A stretch of DNA of 64,000 bases from Echinicola arenosa (GCF_014841125.1 NZ_JACYTQ010000003.1:1-64000); one strand, 5' to 3'. Shown: positions 27,001-35,734, counted from the stretch's first letter. A program made the numbers and translations. Notes: generated from the sequence alone by a model not told the origin.

Positions 27001-27958
27001 TGGCATTTTCGGAGTCTGGAATGAAATCATCGGAAACTTCATGAATCTCTCTTGTCACATCTGACCAATAGAGAGTATTATTGATAAAGTCAGCTTCCCA
27101 GCCTCCTACACGGGCTACACTGTTGGTTTGCTCTAACATTTCCTTTAATCTATTGTACTCGTATTCTAATTTGTACCTTTCGGAAATATCCAGTGCGTTA
27201 CCTAGAATAAATTTATCTCCATGGATGTTTTTTTGTAGAACGTTGGTATACAGCCACATTCTTTCAGAACCATCTTTATGGAGGGTTTTCATGGTTCCAC
27301 TGCTATGGCCTTTTTGAAGAATTTCATCCAAATAATGTTTGATACCTCCAACATGATGCTTAGGAATGATGTCAAACAATGACTTTCCCAAAAGCTCGTT
27401 CTTTTCATAGCCCAAACTTCTGGCACTGGCATTATTGATCAATAGGAGTTTTCCTTTAAGATCATGTGTGCACATCAGCCCCATTGATTCTTCGAAAAAA
27501 TTCCTAAACTGATTTTCGGAATAGTTGATGTTTTCCAGTTCTAGTTTATTGATATACTTTGAGTTGATTTCCTCAGTCAGCAAAGCGATTGAAGAAAGTG
27601 TTTCTTGACTTACTTTTTCGGAAGGTTCAATCAAGATCAAAAAACCTTTGGACTCCTTGAAACCATTAATAAAGGGTGAAATTATCAGAGATTGTATTGA
27701 CTGACCTTGAAAGTCAATGTTTAGTTTTAGTTGGGTGATCTCTTTGATTTCATGGGTTTTGTTTATAAAGAAATCGTTGTTTTTGCTAATTGATACTTCG
27801 TCAAATCCAATTTCAGATAATAAATGAAATTGCCCTTCTTGACAAACAGCAACAAAAGCGAATTTAGCTTTTGCCATCATCAAAGCCACATTGAGTAATC
27901 TGTCGTAATTCCCACTTAGTGCTGTCTCGAAATCTTGAGGTGTCTTTTTTTGAGGCAT
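24023..27958 (-). CDS. Orphan PAS-rich hybrid histidine kinase with two receivers and HPt
   Basis: A 1311-residue cytoplasmic sensor kinase with no membrane helices. Order: GAF-like N-terminal domain (about 20-140); four PAS/PAC domains (about 145-265, 270-390, 395-525, 530-650; PAC endings NALDISERYK, TFQDVDEKKQ, MATDITERKK, LTQDITEAC); HisKA with MSHEIRTPLNG; HATPase with GTGLGLTISNSLL; receiver 1 (IVDDNDNNR, LMDYHMPYM); receiver 2 (IVEDNSINML, FMDIQMPEM); HPt (AAHKLYGSACTM). The tandem receivers plus HPt form a complete internal phosphorelay. No response regulator gene is adjacent. It is transcribed towards the GtrA gene. The signal is unknown; a flavin or haem PAS cannot be judged by eye. 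Confidence 0.92.
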   Translation of the reverse strand: MPQKKTPQDFETALSGNYDRLLNVALMMAKAKFAFVAVCQEGQFHLLSEIGFDEVSISKNNDFFINKTHEIKEITQLKLNIDFQGQSIQSLIISPFINGFKESKGFLILIEPSEKVSQETLSSIALLTEEINSKYINKLELENINYSENQFRNFFEESMGLMCTHDLKGKLLLINNASARSLGYEKNELLGKSLFDIIPKHHVGGIKHYLDEILQKGHSSGTMKTLHKDGSERMWLYTNVLQKNIHGDKFILGNALDISERYKLEYEYNRLKEMLEQTNSVARVGGWEADFINNTLYWSDVTREIHEVSDDFIPDSENAISFYKEGKNQEAIKRAFENAITKGESYDLELELITAKGKEIWVRAIGKPQFKDGKCVRLFGTFQDVDEKKQAELEIIRSKKLLEDVQNASSEVSIISTNTEGIITLFNKGAEKMLGYSAEEMIGQQSPAIIHDPTEIEERGKELSSKYNQSITGFKVFVYKSEIYGAEEREWSYIRKDGTKLFVSLAVTTMRNTHGEITGYLGMATDITERKKAENALFIEKARLNAFVTHAPAAVAMFDTDIKYIAYSNRWLEEYQLQGQDIKNKSHYEVFESISDEWKAIHARCLKGEVISNEEDVWRPDGWDHDQYLRWEVRPWHQFDGTIGGIMMLTQDITEACLQRDELKKAKIMAEQASIAKSEFLANMSHEIRTPLNGVIGFTDLVLKTELTDTQAQYLSIVNQSGNALLNIINDILDFSKIEAGKLDLDTDKCDLYELSDQASDIITYEIHKKGLEMLLNIHPDIPRYIWVDSVRLKQVMVNLLGNASKFTEEGEIELMLKPLGKINENNEMKIRFSVSDTGIGIKPEKQIKIFEAFSQEDISTTKKYGGTGLGLTISNSLLKLMDSKLQLESVPGKGSKFFFDLKVKCEYGDPEVWQTELGINHVLIVDDNDNNRIILDRMLALRGIATDQAKNGFEAIQKLIDGNKYDVILMDYHMPYMNGIETIRKIRESFEHQPIIFLHSSSDDENILKACKELNINMKLVKPIKIQEMYDALMTINRKQDHKKSKSQKAEKKSIFPKDTKIMIVEDNSINMLLAKTVVNNLSPSTKILEAQNGIEALELCKKDLPDIIFMDIQMPEMNGYEATKEIRQLYNKHNILIIALTAGNIKGEREKCMNAGMNDFIAKPFVEEDLIKLLEKWELKQSHDLVQNFKELPSLAAFDIENLKEILGFPDVESEMFQIILKSGKKELINSREDIIKIHKTKSTGLSLAAHKLYGSACTMRMDRLAELSAKIETRKEYNFDDQNLLNDIDAILKEIQQAITALDQYIKD

Positions 27959-28334
27959 TTGATTGAACTTTATAATCTGTTTGTATCTGAAGTTTAGTTA
28001 TTTGTAAACTTTAATTAACTATATTTTTTCTTTAAAAAAAAGAAGGTGGCTGCGACTATGATAACTTACTTTTTGATAGGTTTTAATTACTTTTTTGTGC
28101 TTTTAAGGCTGGAAGGATTTCGGAGGTACCTGTTTAAATATGAGGTAAAGTTTGATGAAATAACTAGAATACCTTTTCTAAATTTTAAGATTGACCAAAA
28201 ACAGAAATAATACTAAACTGTATAGTAGGGGATTTTTCACAGGAGGTTTCAAGAAAAATAAAGATACTGGACACTCACACTTATGAAATGGATACTTTAA
28301 AAGTATATAAGTCTACAGAAAGGCCTAATAAATT
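27959..28334. other. Intergenic region upstream of the PAS kinase and the GH43 relic
   Basis: 376 bp of AT-rich DNA between the kinase start and the relic of a glycosidase gene. I see no intact gene, RNA or convincing promoter in it. Confidence 0.5.
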
Positions 28335-28910
28335 GATACCAGCCCTTCTCTGTTATTTATGAGCACTGGGCTTGAAAGCTCAAAATCAACCTGATTATAG
28401 AAGGGGCTGAATCTGGCAGAAACTACAGTTTTTTATCATGAAGGGATCTATTATTTATATGGAACATATCGTGCAGATGAAGGTTTGCAGGTATAAAGAT
28501 CTACTAACTTGAAGGAATGGAAAGTTTTCTCAGTGAAGCTATCTGAGGGATTTTATTTGAGTAAGGAGGATGTTATGGAGATTGGGGTTTTTGGGCTCCT
28601 CAATTTTTCCAAAAGTGCGTGATGATCAATATGGCCTATACAGCCATTGAGTACATTTCGATTGTATAAAGCAAAAGTCCTTTGGGTCCATTTGAGCAAG
28701 AAAGTCAACTACATTATAGGAAAGTAAGCTGACCGAGAAATTGATCCTTTATTTTCGATGAGCCCAAAGGAAAAACATATTTGTACCATGCCAATGTGGC
28801 CAATGGAGTAAATAGAATTTATGTTTCAGAATTGACTCCTGCTTTAAAAAGCCTATAGGAAAGAAGTACCAATTTTTGCATAGAAGCTACAGAATTGTGG
28901 GAAAATTATA
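28335..28910 (+). pseudogene. Decayed GH43-family glycoside hydrolase (N-terminal relic)
   Basis: No open frame is present, but consecutive frames spell a GH43 N-terminus. They read a signal-like LGLKAQNQPDY, then LAETTVFYHEGIYYLYGTYR, STNLKEWKVF, WGFWAPQFF, AYTA, SKSPLGPFEQ, IFDEPKGKTYLYHANVA, IYVSEL and IEATELWE. These correspond in order to the usual GH43 motifs: WAPQ, SPLGPF, and D-x-D-GK-x-YLY. Breaks include in-frame stops in the signal region, a lost base near 28493 (VYRS becomes a stop), a shift just before the WGFWAPQ segment, a stop in the strand before SKSPLG and another shift near 28756. The remaining two thirds of the enzyme are missing; the relic runs directly into the next gene. 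It probably belonged with the neighbouring GH127 gene for arabinan or similar glycans. Confidence 0.85.
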
Positions 28911-29289
28911 AAAGCGACAAGGATAGTATGGATAAAGTCAATAGCATAGCTCCATAAAACATGCTATTGATTGATGAAAATATAGCTAGTAGCCCAGTCC
29001 TTAATTCTGTAAAAATACTCTTTGGTGAAAGCATGAGCTCGGAGTAGAAATTACCAAGTGATTGGTCAGGGAATTGCCTGTATATTTTTTCACGATAAAC
29101 AAAGTAACTGTCCATTAACCAAAATAATAGAGTAGGGACAAATGCAAAGAGTAAATAATGCAAGTTTGTAGTAGATGCTGCCAGTACTAATACAATAGAA
29201 ATGTTGGTAATTGCAATAATTTTCACAATGATGGAATTCTTTTCCATAATAAGAATACAATTCTTTGAAGAATTTAGATTTTTTTTCAT
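28906..29289 (-). CDS. Small two-to-four-helix membrane protein of unknown function
   Basis: A 127-residue protein with hydrophobic segments at about 24-40, 44-60 and 100-125. Between them lies the polar stretch WLMDSYFVYREKIYRQ. A WxxDxYxxxxExxxR pattern of this kind recurs in small Bacteroidota membrane proteins of unknown role; I cannot place it further. An internal Met (MEKNSIIVKII, residue 15) is an alternative start. Its 3' end abuts the GH43 relic on the opposite strand. Confidence 0.55.
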   Translation of the reverse strand: MKKNLNSSKNCILIMEKNSIIVKIIAITNISIVLVLAASTTNLHYLLFAFVPTLLFWLMDSYFVYREKIYRQFPDQSLGNFYSELMLSPKSIFTELRTGLLAIFSSINSMFYGAMLLTLSILSLSLL

Positions 29290-29702
29290 ATCCTAAAAGT
29301 TTAAAAATGGGAGATTATGTGTGGTAACCTTAATCCCTTAATTACTAGTTGGTTAATCTGTGTTGATAAATCTAATAGTGGCAATTCATAGTACAAGTGC
29401 CATTACCCTTATTCCTTGCGGATCATAAAGGTACCAGTTTAGTAATTATTATAAAATACCATGAATACGGTATTTATCTACAATAAAATGTTGATCAGTA
29501 AATTTTAAGGAGAATAAAAATAGGTTAAAAAAGATAAATATCAAACAAATTTTAATAAGTGTTTTTTTTACATTTTTATTTGAACAAAAGTTTATAAAGG
29601 GTAATTTAGAACAGTGATAGTTACAGGTAATCAGGCTTTAAAAGAAAATAGCCTCCATAAAGCCTAATAAAGAAGATTTATAGTCAACCCAAAATAATAA
29701 AC
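29290..29702. other. 413-bp intergenic region upstream of the GH127 unit
   Basis: AT-rich. It contains a small hairpin, AAATACC-N8-GGTATTT (29456-29477), and purine-rich tracts. I see no gene or defined promoter; it presumably holds the control region for the GH127 transcript. Confidence 0.4.
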
Positions 29703-29852
29703 ATGAAAAAGGAGAAGAAGTACGACATGCTAGCATTATATTTTTTTGCTGAAAAAATATTTACAAAGGTGTTATCGGATAACCTTAATTTTAAAGACCT
29801 ATTAGAGCAGTTTGAATGTAATTTGATTTTGAATCCGATCAAGGACAAATAA
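29703..29852 (+). CDS. Possible 49-residue small protein upstream of GH127
   Basis: An ATG-started frame of 49 codons, MKKEKKYDMLALYFFAEKIF at the start and LILNPIKDK at the end. Composition looks coding (acidic and basic residues, regular hydrophobic pattern), and it ends 24 bp before the GH127 ATG. I recognise no family. It may be a leader peptide, a small soluble protein or chance. Confidence 0.3.
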   Translation: MKKEKKYDMLALYFFAEKIFTKVLSDNLNFKDLLEQFECNLILNPIKDK

Positions 29853-29876
29853 GAAACCCCGTATAACCAATCTTTC

Positions 29877-32243
29877 ATGAAACAATTATTGATTTTATTG
29901 CTTTTGTCACTGATCATCTGCTGTAGTGAGCCTGATCAGCATATTGGGCCACTGATAGGTTTTTCACTGGATGATGTACAATTATTAGATGGGCCATTCA
30001 AAAAAGCCCAGCTCACTGATATGCACTACATATTATCCATGGATCCGGATAGACTTTTGTCCCCCTACCTTAGAGAAGCAGGCCTGCAACCTAAAGCAAA
30101 GAGTTATCCTAACTGGGAAAATACAGGCCTTGATGGCCACATTGGAGGGCATTACCTTACAGCTCTATCTTTAATGTATGCCGCTACCGGCAATGAAAAA
30201 CTCAAAGAGCGGCTGGATTATATGGTGGATGAGTTGGCTCGATGCCAGAAAAAAAACGGCAATGGCTATATAGGAGGAATTCCTGGAGGAAAGTCTATGT
30301 GGGAGGAAATTGCTGAGGGAAATATTAGGGCAGGTCGATTTTCGTTGAACGATAAATGGGTGCCATTATACAATATCCATAAGATTTATGCAGGACTTTA
30401 TGATGCACATACGATAGGAGGAAATGCCAAGGCCAAAAAACTATTGATCCAATTGATGGATTGGATGCTTGATATAACCTCTAATCTATCGGATGAGCAG
30501 ATTCAAGAGATGCTTTATAGTGAACATGGTGGACTTAATGAGGTATTTGCAAAAACATCAGAATTAACTGGAAACAAAGCGTATTTGGATTTGGCAGTTA
30601 AATTCTCCGATCATGAGATCTTGGATCCTTTGTTGGAGAAAAAGGACATGTTGACAGGTATGCATGCCAACACCCAGATTCCAAAAGTGATAGGTTTTGA
30701 ACAGGTAGCTAGGCTAAATGGAGATGAGAGCTGGCTTGCAGCATCAGACTTTTTTTGGGACAATGTTGTCAATCAAAGAAGTATTTCCATTGGAGGAAAT
30801 AGCGTTTCAGAACACTTTAACCCAATCGATGATTTTAATGGAATGGTCGAATCGGTTGAGGGAGTTGAAACTTGCAACAGTTACAATATGCTCAAATTGA
30901 GTAAGGATTTATTCTATGAAAAGCAGGATGCTGCTTATATGGATTTTGTGGAGCGGGTACTTTATAACCATATCCTTTCATCCCAGCATCCTGATGGAGG
31001 TTTCGTTTACTTTACCAGTATGCGTCCCAGACATTATCGGGTGTATTCGCAAGCGCATGATGGTTTTTGGTGTTGTGTAGGTTCTGGCTTGGAAAATCAT
31101 GGCAAATATGGAGAGTTTATTTATGCTCATGATCATCAAAATATTTTTGTGAATTTATTTATTGCTTCCAAACTTTCATGGAAAGAAAAGGGACTTGAAT
31201 TGATCCAGCAAACCACTTTTCCTGAAAGTAATGAAACAGAATTTACATTAAACCTAGAAAATCCCATTGATTTAGGGTTAAAGATCAGGTATCCGGGATG
31301 GGCCAGCGCAGGAGAGATTGCCATATGGGTTAATGATCAAAAGCAAGAAATAGAGGAAGGGCCTTCTAATTACATTTTGTTGGATCGAAAGTGGCAGAAT
31401 GGTGATAAAGTTCGTGTTCAACTGCCTTTGCAATTAGGGGTGGAATACCTTCCTGCTGACAGTAGTTGGGTTTCTTTTAAATATGGACCAATAGTTTTGG
31501 GAGCCGAGACAGATACCACTGATTTAGAGGGGGTATGGGCTGGCGATAGTCGCATGGGACATGTGGCCAGAGGACCATTATACCCTTTAGATAAAGCTCC
31601 TTGGCTGGTTGCCAATAATGATCAGGAGTTGTTGGGGAAAGTAAAACCTATTAATGAAGAGGCACTTTTATTTGATCCTAATGAATTGTTGTATACATCG
31701 GCATATCAAGGTGTGAGGCTTAAGCCATTTTACCAAATCCACGAAGCAAGATATATGGTGTATTGGCCTGTAGTCAGTGAGAAGGAAGTTGAAGGAAAAC
31801 TTGAAAAGCTACGAGTTGAAGAAGAAAAGATGTTGGTCTTAGAGGCTAAAACAGTGGATAAGGTAAAGACTGGTCAGCAACAGCCAGAATCAGACCATTT
31901 TATTGCCAGTGAAGCGTCATGGACTGGGATCAGTCATGGAGATCACTGGAGAGAGGCGAGGGACTGGTTCAGTTATCAGTTTACCGATAGGAACAAGGTA
32001 GCAAAGAACTTGAGGATTACTTATCACGCCAAGGATGGAAATCATCAATTTGACTTACTGCTCAATGGAAAGTTGCTCGTCAGGGTGAAGGAAGAAGGCA
32101 ATGGAAATGATGGGTTTTATGATGTAGATTATGAAATTCCTAATAAATTCATTTCAAATTCTGACGGGAAATACGAAATAAAACTTCAGGCTTTAGAAGG
32201 AGAAAGTACAGGAAGAATTTACCATTTAAGGTTGATCAAATAA
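29877..32243 (+). CDS. GH127 (DUF1680) beta-L-arabinofuranosidase-like lipoprotein
   Basis: A 788-residue glycoside hydrolase. The N-terminus is a lipoprotein signal (LLSLIICCSE, lipid Cys at residue 18 or 19), suggesting surface or periplasmic anchoring. The DUF1680 core has LDGHIGGHYLTALS, HANTQIPKVIGFE and GGNSVSEHF. The zinc and catalytic site residues known from HypBA1 are visible as Glu331-x-Cys333 (GVETCNSY) and the Cys399-Cys400 pair (GFWCCVGSG). The last 140 residues form an extra beta domain (KNLRITYHAKD). The family removes beta-L-arabinofuranosyl groups, though some members act on other sugars. A GH43 relic lies 1 kb upstream, so this may be what is left of a larger arabinose-glycan locus. 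Confidence 0.92.
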   Translation: MKQLLILLLLSLIICCSEPDQHIGPLIGFSLDDVQLLDGPFKKAQLTDMHYILSMDPDRLLSPYLREAGLQPKAKSYPNWENTGLDGHIGGHYLTALSLMYAATGNEKLKERLDYMVDELARCQKKNGNGYIGGIPGGKSMWEEIAEGNIRAGRFSLNDKWVPLYNIHKIYAGLYDAHTIGGNAKAKKLLIQLMDWMLDITSNLSDEQIQEMLYSEHGGLNEVFAKTSELTGNKAYLDLAVKFSDHEILDPLLEKKDMLTGMHANTQIPKVIGFEQVARLNGDESWLAASDFFWDNVVNQRSISIGGNSVSEHFNPIDDFNGMVESVEGVETCNSYNMLKLSKDLFYEKQDAAYMDFVERVLYNHILSSQHPDGGFVYFTSMRPRHYRVYSQAHDGFWCCVGSGLENHGKYGEFIYAHDHQNIFVNLFIASKLSWKEKGLELIQQTTFPESNETEFTLNLENPIDLGLKIRYPGWASAGEIAIWVNDQKQEIEEGPSNYILLDRKWQNGDKVRVQLPLQLGVEYLPADSSWVSFKYGPIVLGAETDTTDLEGVWAGDSRMGHVARGPLYPLDKAPWLVANNDQELLGKVKPINEEALLFDPNELLYTSAYQGVRLKPFYQIHEARYMVYWPVVSEKEVEGKLEKLRVEEEKMLVLEAKTVDKVKTGQQQPESDHFIASEASWTGISHGDHWREARDWFSYQFTDRNKVAKNLRITYHAKDGNHQFDLLLNGKLLVRVKEEGNGNDGFYDVDYEIPNKFISNSDGKYEIKLQALEGESTGRIYHLRLIK

Positions 32244-32261
32244 GGTGACGAAAACTAGAAA

Positions 32262-33719
32262 TTAGAGCAAAGCATTTTTAATGATTGTTTCTTGGTCTGT
32301 ATTTTCAAGCATAATCATTAAAGTGTCACCAGCTTCTATTTCAGTTTGCCCGTTCGGGGTAATAAATTGACTGTTCCTATTGATAAGCACAATCAGGCAA
32401 GTACTGGGCAGATCCAGTTCCAGAATTTTTTTGCCTGTAGCGGGTGATTCATCAGGAATATCCAATTCAATCAGGGCATTCTTAAACTCATCAGACAGCT
32501 CGAGATCCAAAAGAGATTTTCTTTTTAAGGAAGCAGGAAGCGCAAGGTCAAGTAGTTTGGCTGCCAAAGGAAGGGTAGTGGCTTGTAAGGCAACTGATGT
32601 GAGGACAATAAAGAAAACGATATGGAATATCACTCCAGAACTTGGTAGTCCAGCAATCATGGGAATGGTCGCAAAGACTATAGGTACCGCTCCTCTAAGA
32701 CCTACCCAACTGAGAAATGTTTTTTCTCTCAGTGATAATTTGAATGGAGTTAGGGCTAAAAATACTCCGAGCGGTCTGGCTACCAAGATCAGAAATAATG
32801 CTGCTGTCAATGAAATGCCAATAATTGGTAGCATCTGAGTAGGGAAAACCAATAAGCCAAGGGTGATAAACATCACCACTTGCATTAGCCAAGCCACACC
32901 ATCAAAAAACTTCATCATGCTCTTCTTGTGGACCATTTTTCCATTACCCACTGTCAAGGCACAAATGTAAACAGCCAGAAAGCCGTTTCCGCTAAATAGA
33001 TCAGTCAATGTGTATGTAAGCATTACCAAAGCAAGCATTAATACTGGGTAGAGTCCTTCAAAGTCCAAATTGATTTTATTCATTAAGAGGACACACATTC
33101 TTCCCATCAACCAACCAACTAGTGCACCCACTGCCATTTGAACGAAGAAAAATGGAATGACTTCCCAAATATTGTAATGGGGAGACACGATAATACTTGT
33201 AAGGGCAATAGTCAGAAAATAAGCCATGGGATCATTGCTACCACTTTCCAATTCCAAAAGCGGTCTGAGATTTCCCTTCAGGCCAATACTTTTTGCCCTG
33301 AGAATAGAAAAAACAGCGGCAGCATCTGTTGAGGAAACAATGGCCCCCAAGAGCCAACTTTCCATAAAGTCTAGATCAGAAACCCAATAAACAAATGCTC
33401 CCAAAGTAATACTTGTCAATAATACTCCAACTGTGGAAAGAGAAACCCCTTGCCAAAGCACAGGCTTTATACTTGGCCACTTGGTATCCAACCCACCAGA
33501 AAAGAGAATAAAGGTAAGCGAGATGATACCTAGGAACTGGGTCAAGTTAGGATCGTCAAACATTATTCCTCCAAGTCCATCAGATCCGGCAAGCATTCCT
33601 ACACCCAAAAAGATCAACAAAGCTGGAATACCTGTTTTTCCTGATGTCTTACTGGCAATAACTCCTGCAAAGAGTAAGAGAGAACTAATCAATAAAATGT
33701 TTTCAGTGGTTAAGGTCAT
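32262..33719 (-). CDS. CPA1 cation/proton antiporter with RCK-C domain (NhaP2/CvrA type)
   Basis: A 485-residue protein from the ATG at 33719. A TTG 57 bases upstream would add 19 residues (LFKIACLLFFIYQTTD), but lacks advantage. Twelve or so membrane segments include the family motifs FILFSGGLDTKW, GAIVSSTDAAAVFSILR (transport-site Asp) and LESGSNDPMAYFL, plus the WVGLRGAVPIVFAT helix. The C-terminal 75 residues form a TrkA-C/RCK-C ligand domain (LDIPDESPATGKKILELDLP, IEAGDTLMIM). This matches K+/H+ antiporters used for cytoplasmic K+ and pH control. It converges with the GH127 gene at an 18-bp gap. Confidence 0.92.
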   Translation of the reverse strand: MTLTTENILLISSLLLFAGVIASKTSGKTGIPALLIFLGVGMLAGSDGLGGIMFDDPNLTQFLGIISLTFILFSGGLDTKWPSIKPVLWQGVSLSTVGVLLTSITLGAFVYWVSDLDFMESWLLGAIVSSTDAAAVFSILRAKSIGLKGNLRPLLELESGSNDPMAYFLTIALTSIIVSPHYNIWEVIPFFFVQMAVGALVGWLMGRMCVLLMNKINLDFEGLYPVLMLALVMLTYTLTDLFSGNGFLAVYICALTVGNGKMVHKKSMMKFFDGVAWLMQVVMFITLGLLVFPTQMLPIIGISLTAALFLILVARPLGVFLALTPFKLSLREKTFLSWVGLRGAVPIVFATIPMIAGLPSSGVIFHIVFFIVLTSVALQATTLPLAAKLLDLALPASLKRKSLLDLELSDEFKNALIELDIPDESPATGKKILELDLPSTCLIVLINRNSQFITPNGQTEIEAGDTLMIMLENTDQETIIKNALL

Positions 33720-33815
33720 ATCGGTTGTTTGGTAGATAAAAAATAATAGACATGCAATCTTAAACAATAGTTTCAATTTGTTGAACTAATTGAAGTTATT
33801 TGGCGTATTGACTGT

Positions 33816-34187
33816 ATGAAAATTAAGTCCGTATCAGCCGTGCTATTTTATATTTTGCTCTGGGTATTCCTTCCAGGGATATATTCAGGGCAGGCTGAGT
33901 GGTCATCGAAGGAGATTTCTTTATTGGAGGATACTGTCCAATGGAACTCTAAAGCTTACCAAGCTTGCCATGGACAAGTTAGCAGTTATGATTTTTATTT
34001 TAAGGAGCCCTCCATTGAGTTTACCGAAAATGATTTTAAAGGTTTAAGTCATTTTTTCTACGGTATTCCTCGAAATTTCCATTTATTTGATGGTTCCACA
34101 GAATTGTTTGGAAATGGGTTTCTAAAGCCCATTGAAGGAGCATTCGTTTCCACCATGATTATATTTCCCTTTCATTATTTCTGGTAG
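33816..34187 (+). CDS. Exported protein of unknown function
   Basis: A 123-residue protein with a signal peptide (VLFYILLWVFLPGIYSGQA). The mature part has a single Cys and a FFYGIPRNFHLFDGSTELFGNGFL stretch rich in aromatic residues and Gly. I do not recognise a family. It is divergent from the antiporter gene (97 bp) and 89 bp upstream of the next membrane-anchored unknown. Confidence 0.5.
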   Translation: MKIKSVSAVLFYILLWVFLPGIYSGQAEWSSKEISLLEDTVQWNSKAYQACHGQVSSYDFYFKEPSIEFTENDFKGLSHFFYGIPRNFHLFDGSTELFGNGFLKPIEGAFVSTMIIFPFHYFW

Positions 34188-34276
34188 ACAACACCGTTTT
34201 CTGTTTGAGTTTTAAGCTACACCCCAAAGTTTGAGTTACTTCGGAGTGCTTATGTCTGTACCATATTGTATAAAAA

Positions 34277-34789
34277 ATGAAAGAAACAACAATTATCATT
34301 ACAGTGGTAGGATCTTTATTGGTGTTTTTCCTACCCCTATACCTGAATAGTAGAAAGCATTCAAGAGTGAATAAAAAGCTCAAAGAAGAGCTGTTGAAAG
34401 CTGGAAGTAAGGAAAATTTGAATTTAAATAAGTTAAACGTTTGGCGAAGTTTGTATGGGTTGGCCATGGATAAAGATAAATCCATTTTGGTTTATGGGAA
34501 ATCAAGTCAAGAAAAGGTTAATTGCAGCATTGTTGAGTTGGAACATTATAAACTTTGCAAGCCTGCAAAAGTGCTTAGAGATGTTGGAGCTGGTAAAGAG
34601 AGACACAAAGTAGTAAGTAAAATTAACTTGGTGTTACTGCCAATGGATGATAAATTTCATCCAATTAACTTTGAAATGTTTAATGAAGATCACCATTCCA
34701 ATATTATTATGGAATGGGAATTGGCTCAAGAATGGGCCAAAGAGATCAACAATCATCTTATTAGGACAAAGGAAAAGTATGTAGCGTAG
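34277..34789 (+). CDS. Membrane-anchored protein of unknown function
   Basis: A 170-residue protein with one N-terminal membrane helix (TIIITVVGSLLVFFLPLYL) and a cytoplasmic domain. The domain has strands DKSILVYG, VNCSIVELEHYKLC and KINLVLLPM, and ends in an amphipathic helix WELAQEWAKEINNHL. It looks like a PH-like or similar small beta fold. No enzyme motif is seen. A strong terminator follows. Confidence 0.6.
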   Translation: MKETTIIITVVGSLLVFFLPLYLNSRKHSRVNKKLKEELLKAGSKENLNLNKLNVWRSLYGLAMDKDKSILVYGKSSQEKVNCSIVELEHYKLCKPAKVLRDVGAGKERHKVVSKINLVLLPMDDKFHPINFEMFNEDHHSNIIMEWELAQEWAKEINNHLIRTKEKYVA

Positions 34790-34810
34790 CACTGAAAGCC
34801 CGTTAAAGTG

Positions 34811-34839
34811 AACAGGGAAGGTTTTTTGCCTTCCCTGTT
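34811..34839. terminator. Bidirectional terminator
   Basis: AACAGGGAAGG and CCTTCCCTGTT form an 11-bp stem around a T-rich loop, followed by a T-run. It separates the plus-strand membrane-anchored unknown from the minus-strand dienelactone-hydrolase-like gene, which converge here. Confidence 0.8.
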
Positions 34840-34846
34840 TTTTTGA

Positions 34847-35734
34847 CTAGGCCAAGTGTTTATGGAAGAAACCGATAGTTCTTTTCCATGCTAATTTTGC
34901 GGCTTCTTCATCATACCTTGGTGTCGTATCGTTATGAAATCCGTGGTTGGCATTGGGGTAGATATAGGCCTCATATACCTTGTCGTTTTCTTTTAAGGCT
35001 TTTTCATAAGCAGGCCAACCGGCATTGACACGCTCATCCAGCTCTCCATAATGAAGAAGCAAAGGGGCATTGATTTGGGGAACCATTTCAGCAGTGGGTT
35101 GGCTACCATAAAATGGTACTGCGGCTTTTAGGTCAGGAATTTTTACCGCCATCATATTGGAAATCCATCCACCAAAACAGAACCCTACCACTCCAATATT
35201 ACCAGAGCATTCAGGATGGTTTTTGAGGTAAGTAAATGCTGCAATGAAATCCTCCAACATTTCGTCCCGATCTCTTTGGCGCTGCATAGCCCTTCCATCA
35301 TCATCATTTCCCGGGTAGCCACCTAAGGGGCTTAGGGCATCAGGAGCAATGGAGATAAAACCTTCTAATGCCGCTCTTCTGCCCACATCAGCAATATATG
35401 GATTTAAGCCTCTGTTTTCGTGAACCACTACAATGCCGGGCAGTTTTTTATTTGCATCTGCTGGGCGCGAAAGTTGTGCTTTGATTTCTCCTCCACCCTT
35501 GGGTGAAGGATAGGAAATGGTTTCGGTTTTTAGATCTTGATGATCAATAGGAACTTGAATATTGTCCTTGTAATTGGGCATGATAAAGCTCAAAAGTGAG
35601 GATACAGTCAAGCCTCCCACAGCAAAGGTGGATAGCTTTTCCATAAATTCCCTTCGTTCCAATTTGTTATGGGCATAGGCATCATAAAGGTCAAAAATTT
35701 CTTGCTTGATGTCTGCTTTGCTAAGTTTTTTCAT
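34847..35734 (-). CDS. Dienelactone hydrolase-family protein with Tat-like signal
   Basis: A 295-residue alpha/beta hydrolase. The nucleophile is the Cys of GFCFGGW, as in dienelactone hydrolases. The Asp comes from [10 protein letters not shown] and the His from [24 protein letters not shown] loop matches the family. Residues about 26-55 contain [21 protein letters not shown], which resembles a twin-arginine signal placed after a 25-residue cytoplasmic leader; this form is common in Cytophagales paralogues. It is likely exported and acts on an ester or lactone. It stands alone, converging with the preceding unknown gene at a terminator. Confidence 0.88.
   Translation of the reverse strand: MKKLSKADIKQEIFDLYDAYAHNKLERREFMEKLSTFAVGGLTVSSLLSFIMPNYKDNIQVPIDHQDLKTETISYPSPKGGGEIKAQLSRPADANKKLPGIVVVHENRGLNPYIADVGRRAALEGFISIAPDALSPLGGYPGNDDDGRAMQRQRDRDEMLEDFIAAFTYLKNHPECSGNIGVVGFCFGGWISNMMAVKIPDLKAAVPFYGSQPTAEMVPQINAPLLLHYGELDERVNAGWPAYEKALKENDKVYEAYIYPNANHGFHNDTTPRYDEEAAKLAWKRTIGFFHKHLA

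Noticed and set aside
29456-29477. AAATACC-N8-GGTATTT hairpin as a terminator or operator
   Set aside because: Weak AT-only stem with no T-run and no gene ending nearby.
29684-29917. 77-codon minus-strand frame overlapping the GH127 start
   Set aside because: No coding-like pattern, and it overlaps the start of a well-supported gene.
33720-33776. TTG start adding 19 residues to the antiporter
   Set aside because: The ATG at 33719 gives the usual N-terminus just ahead of the first transport helix.
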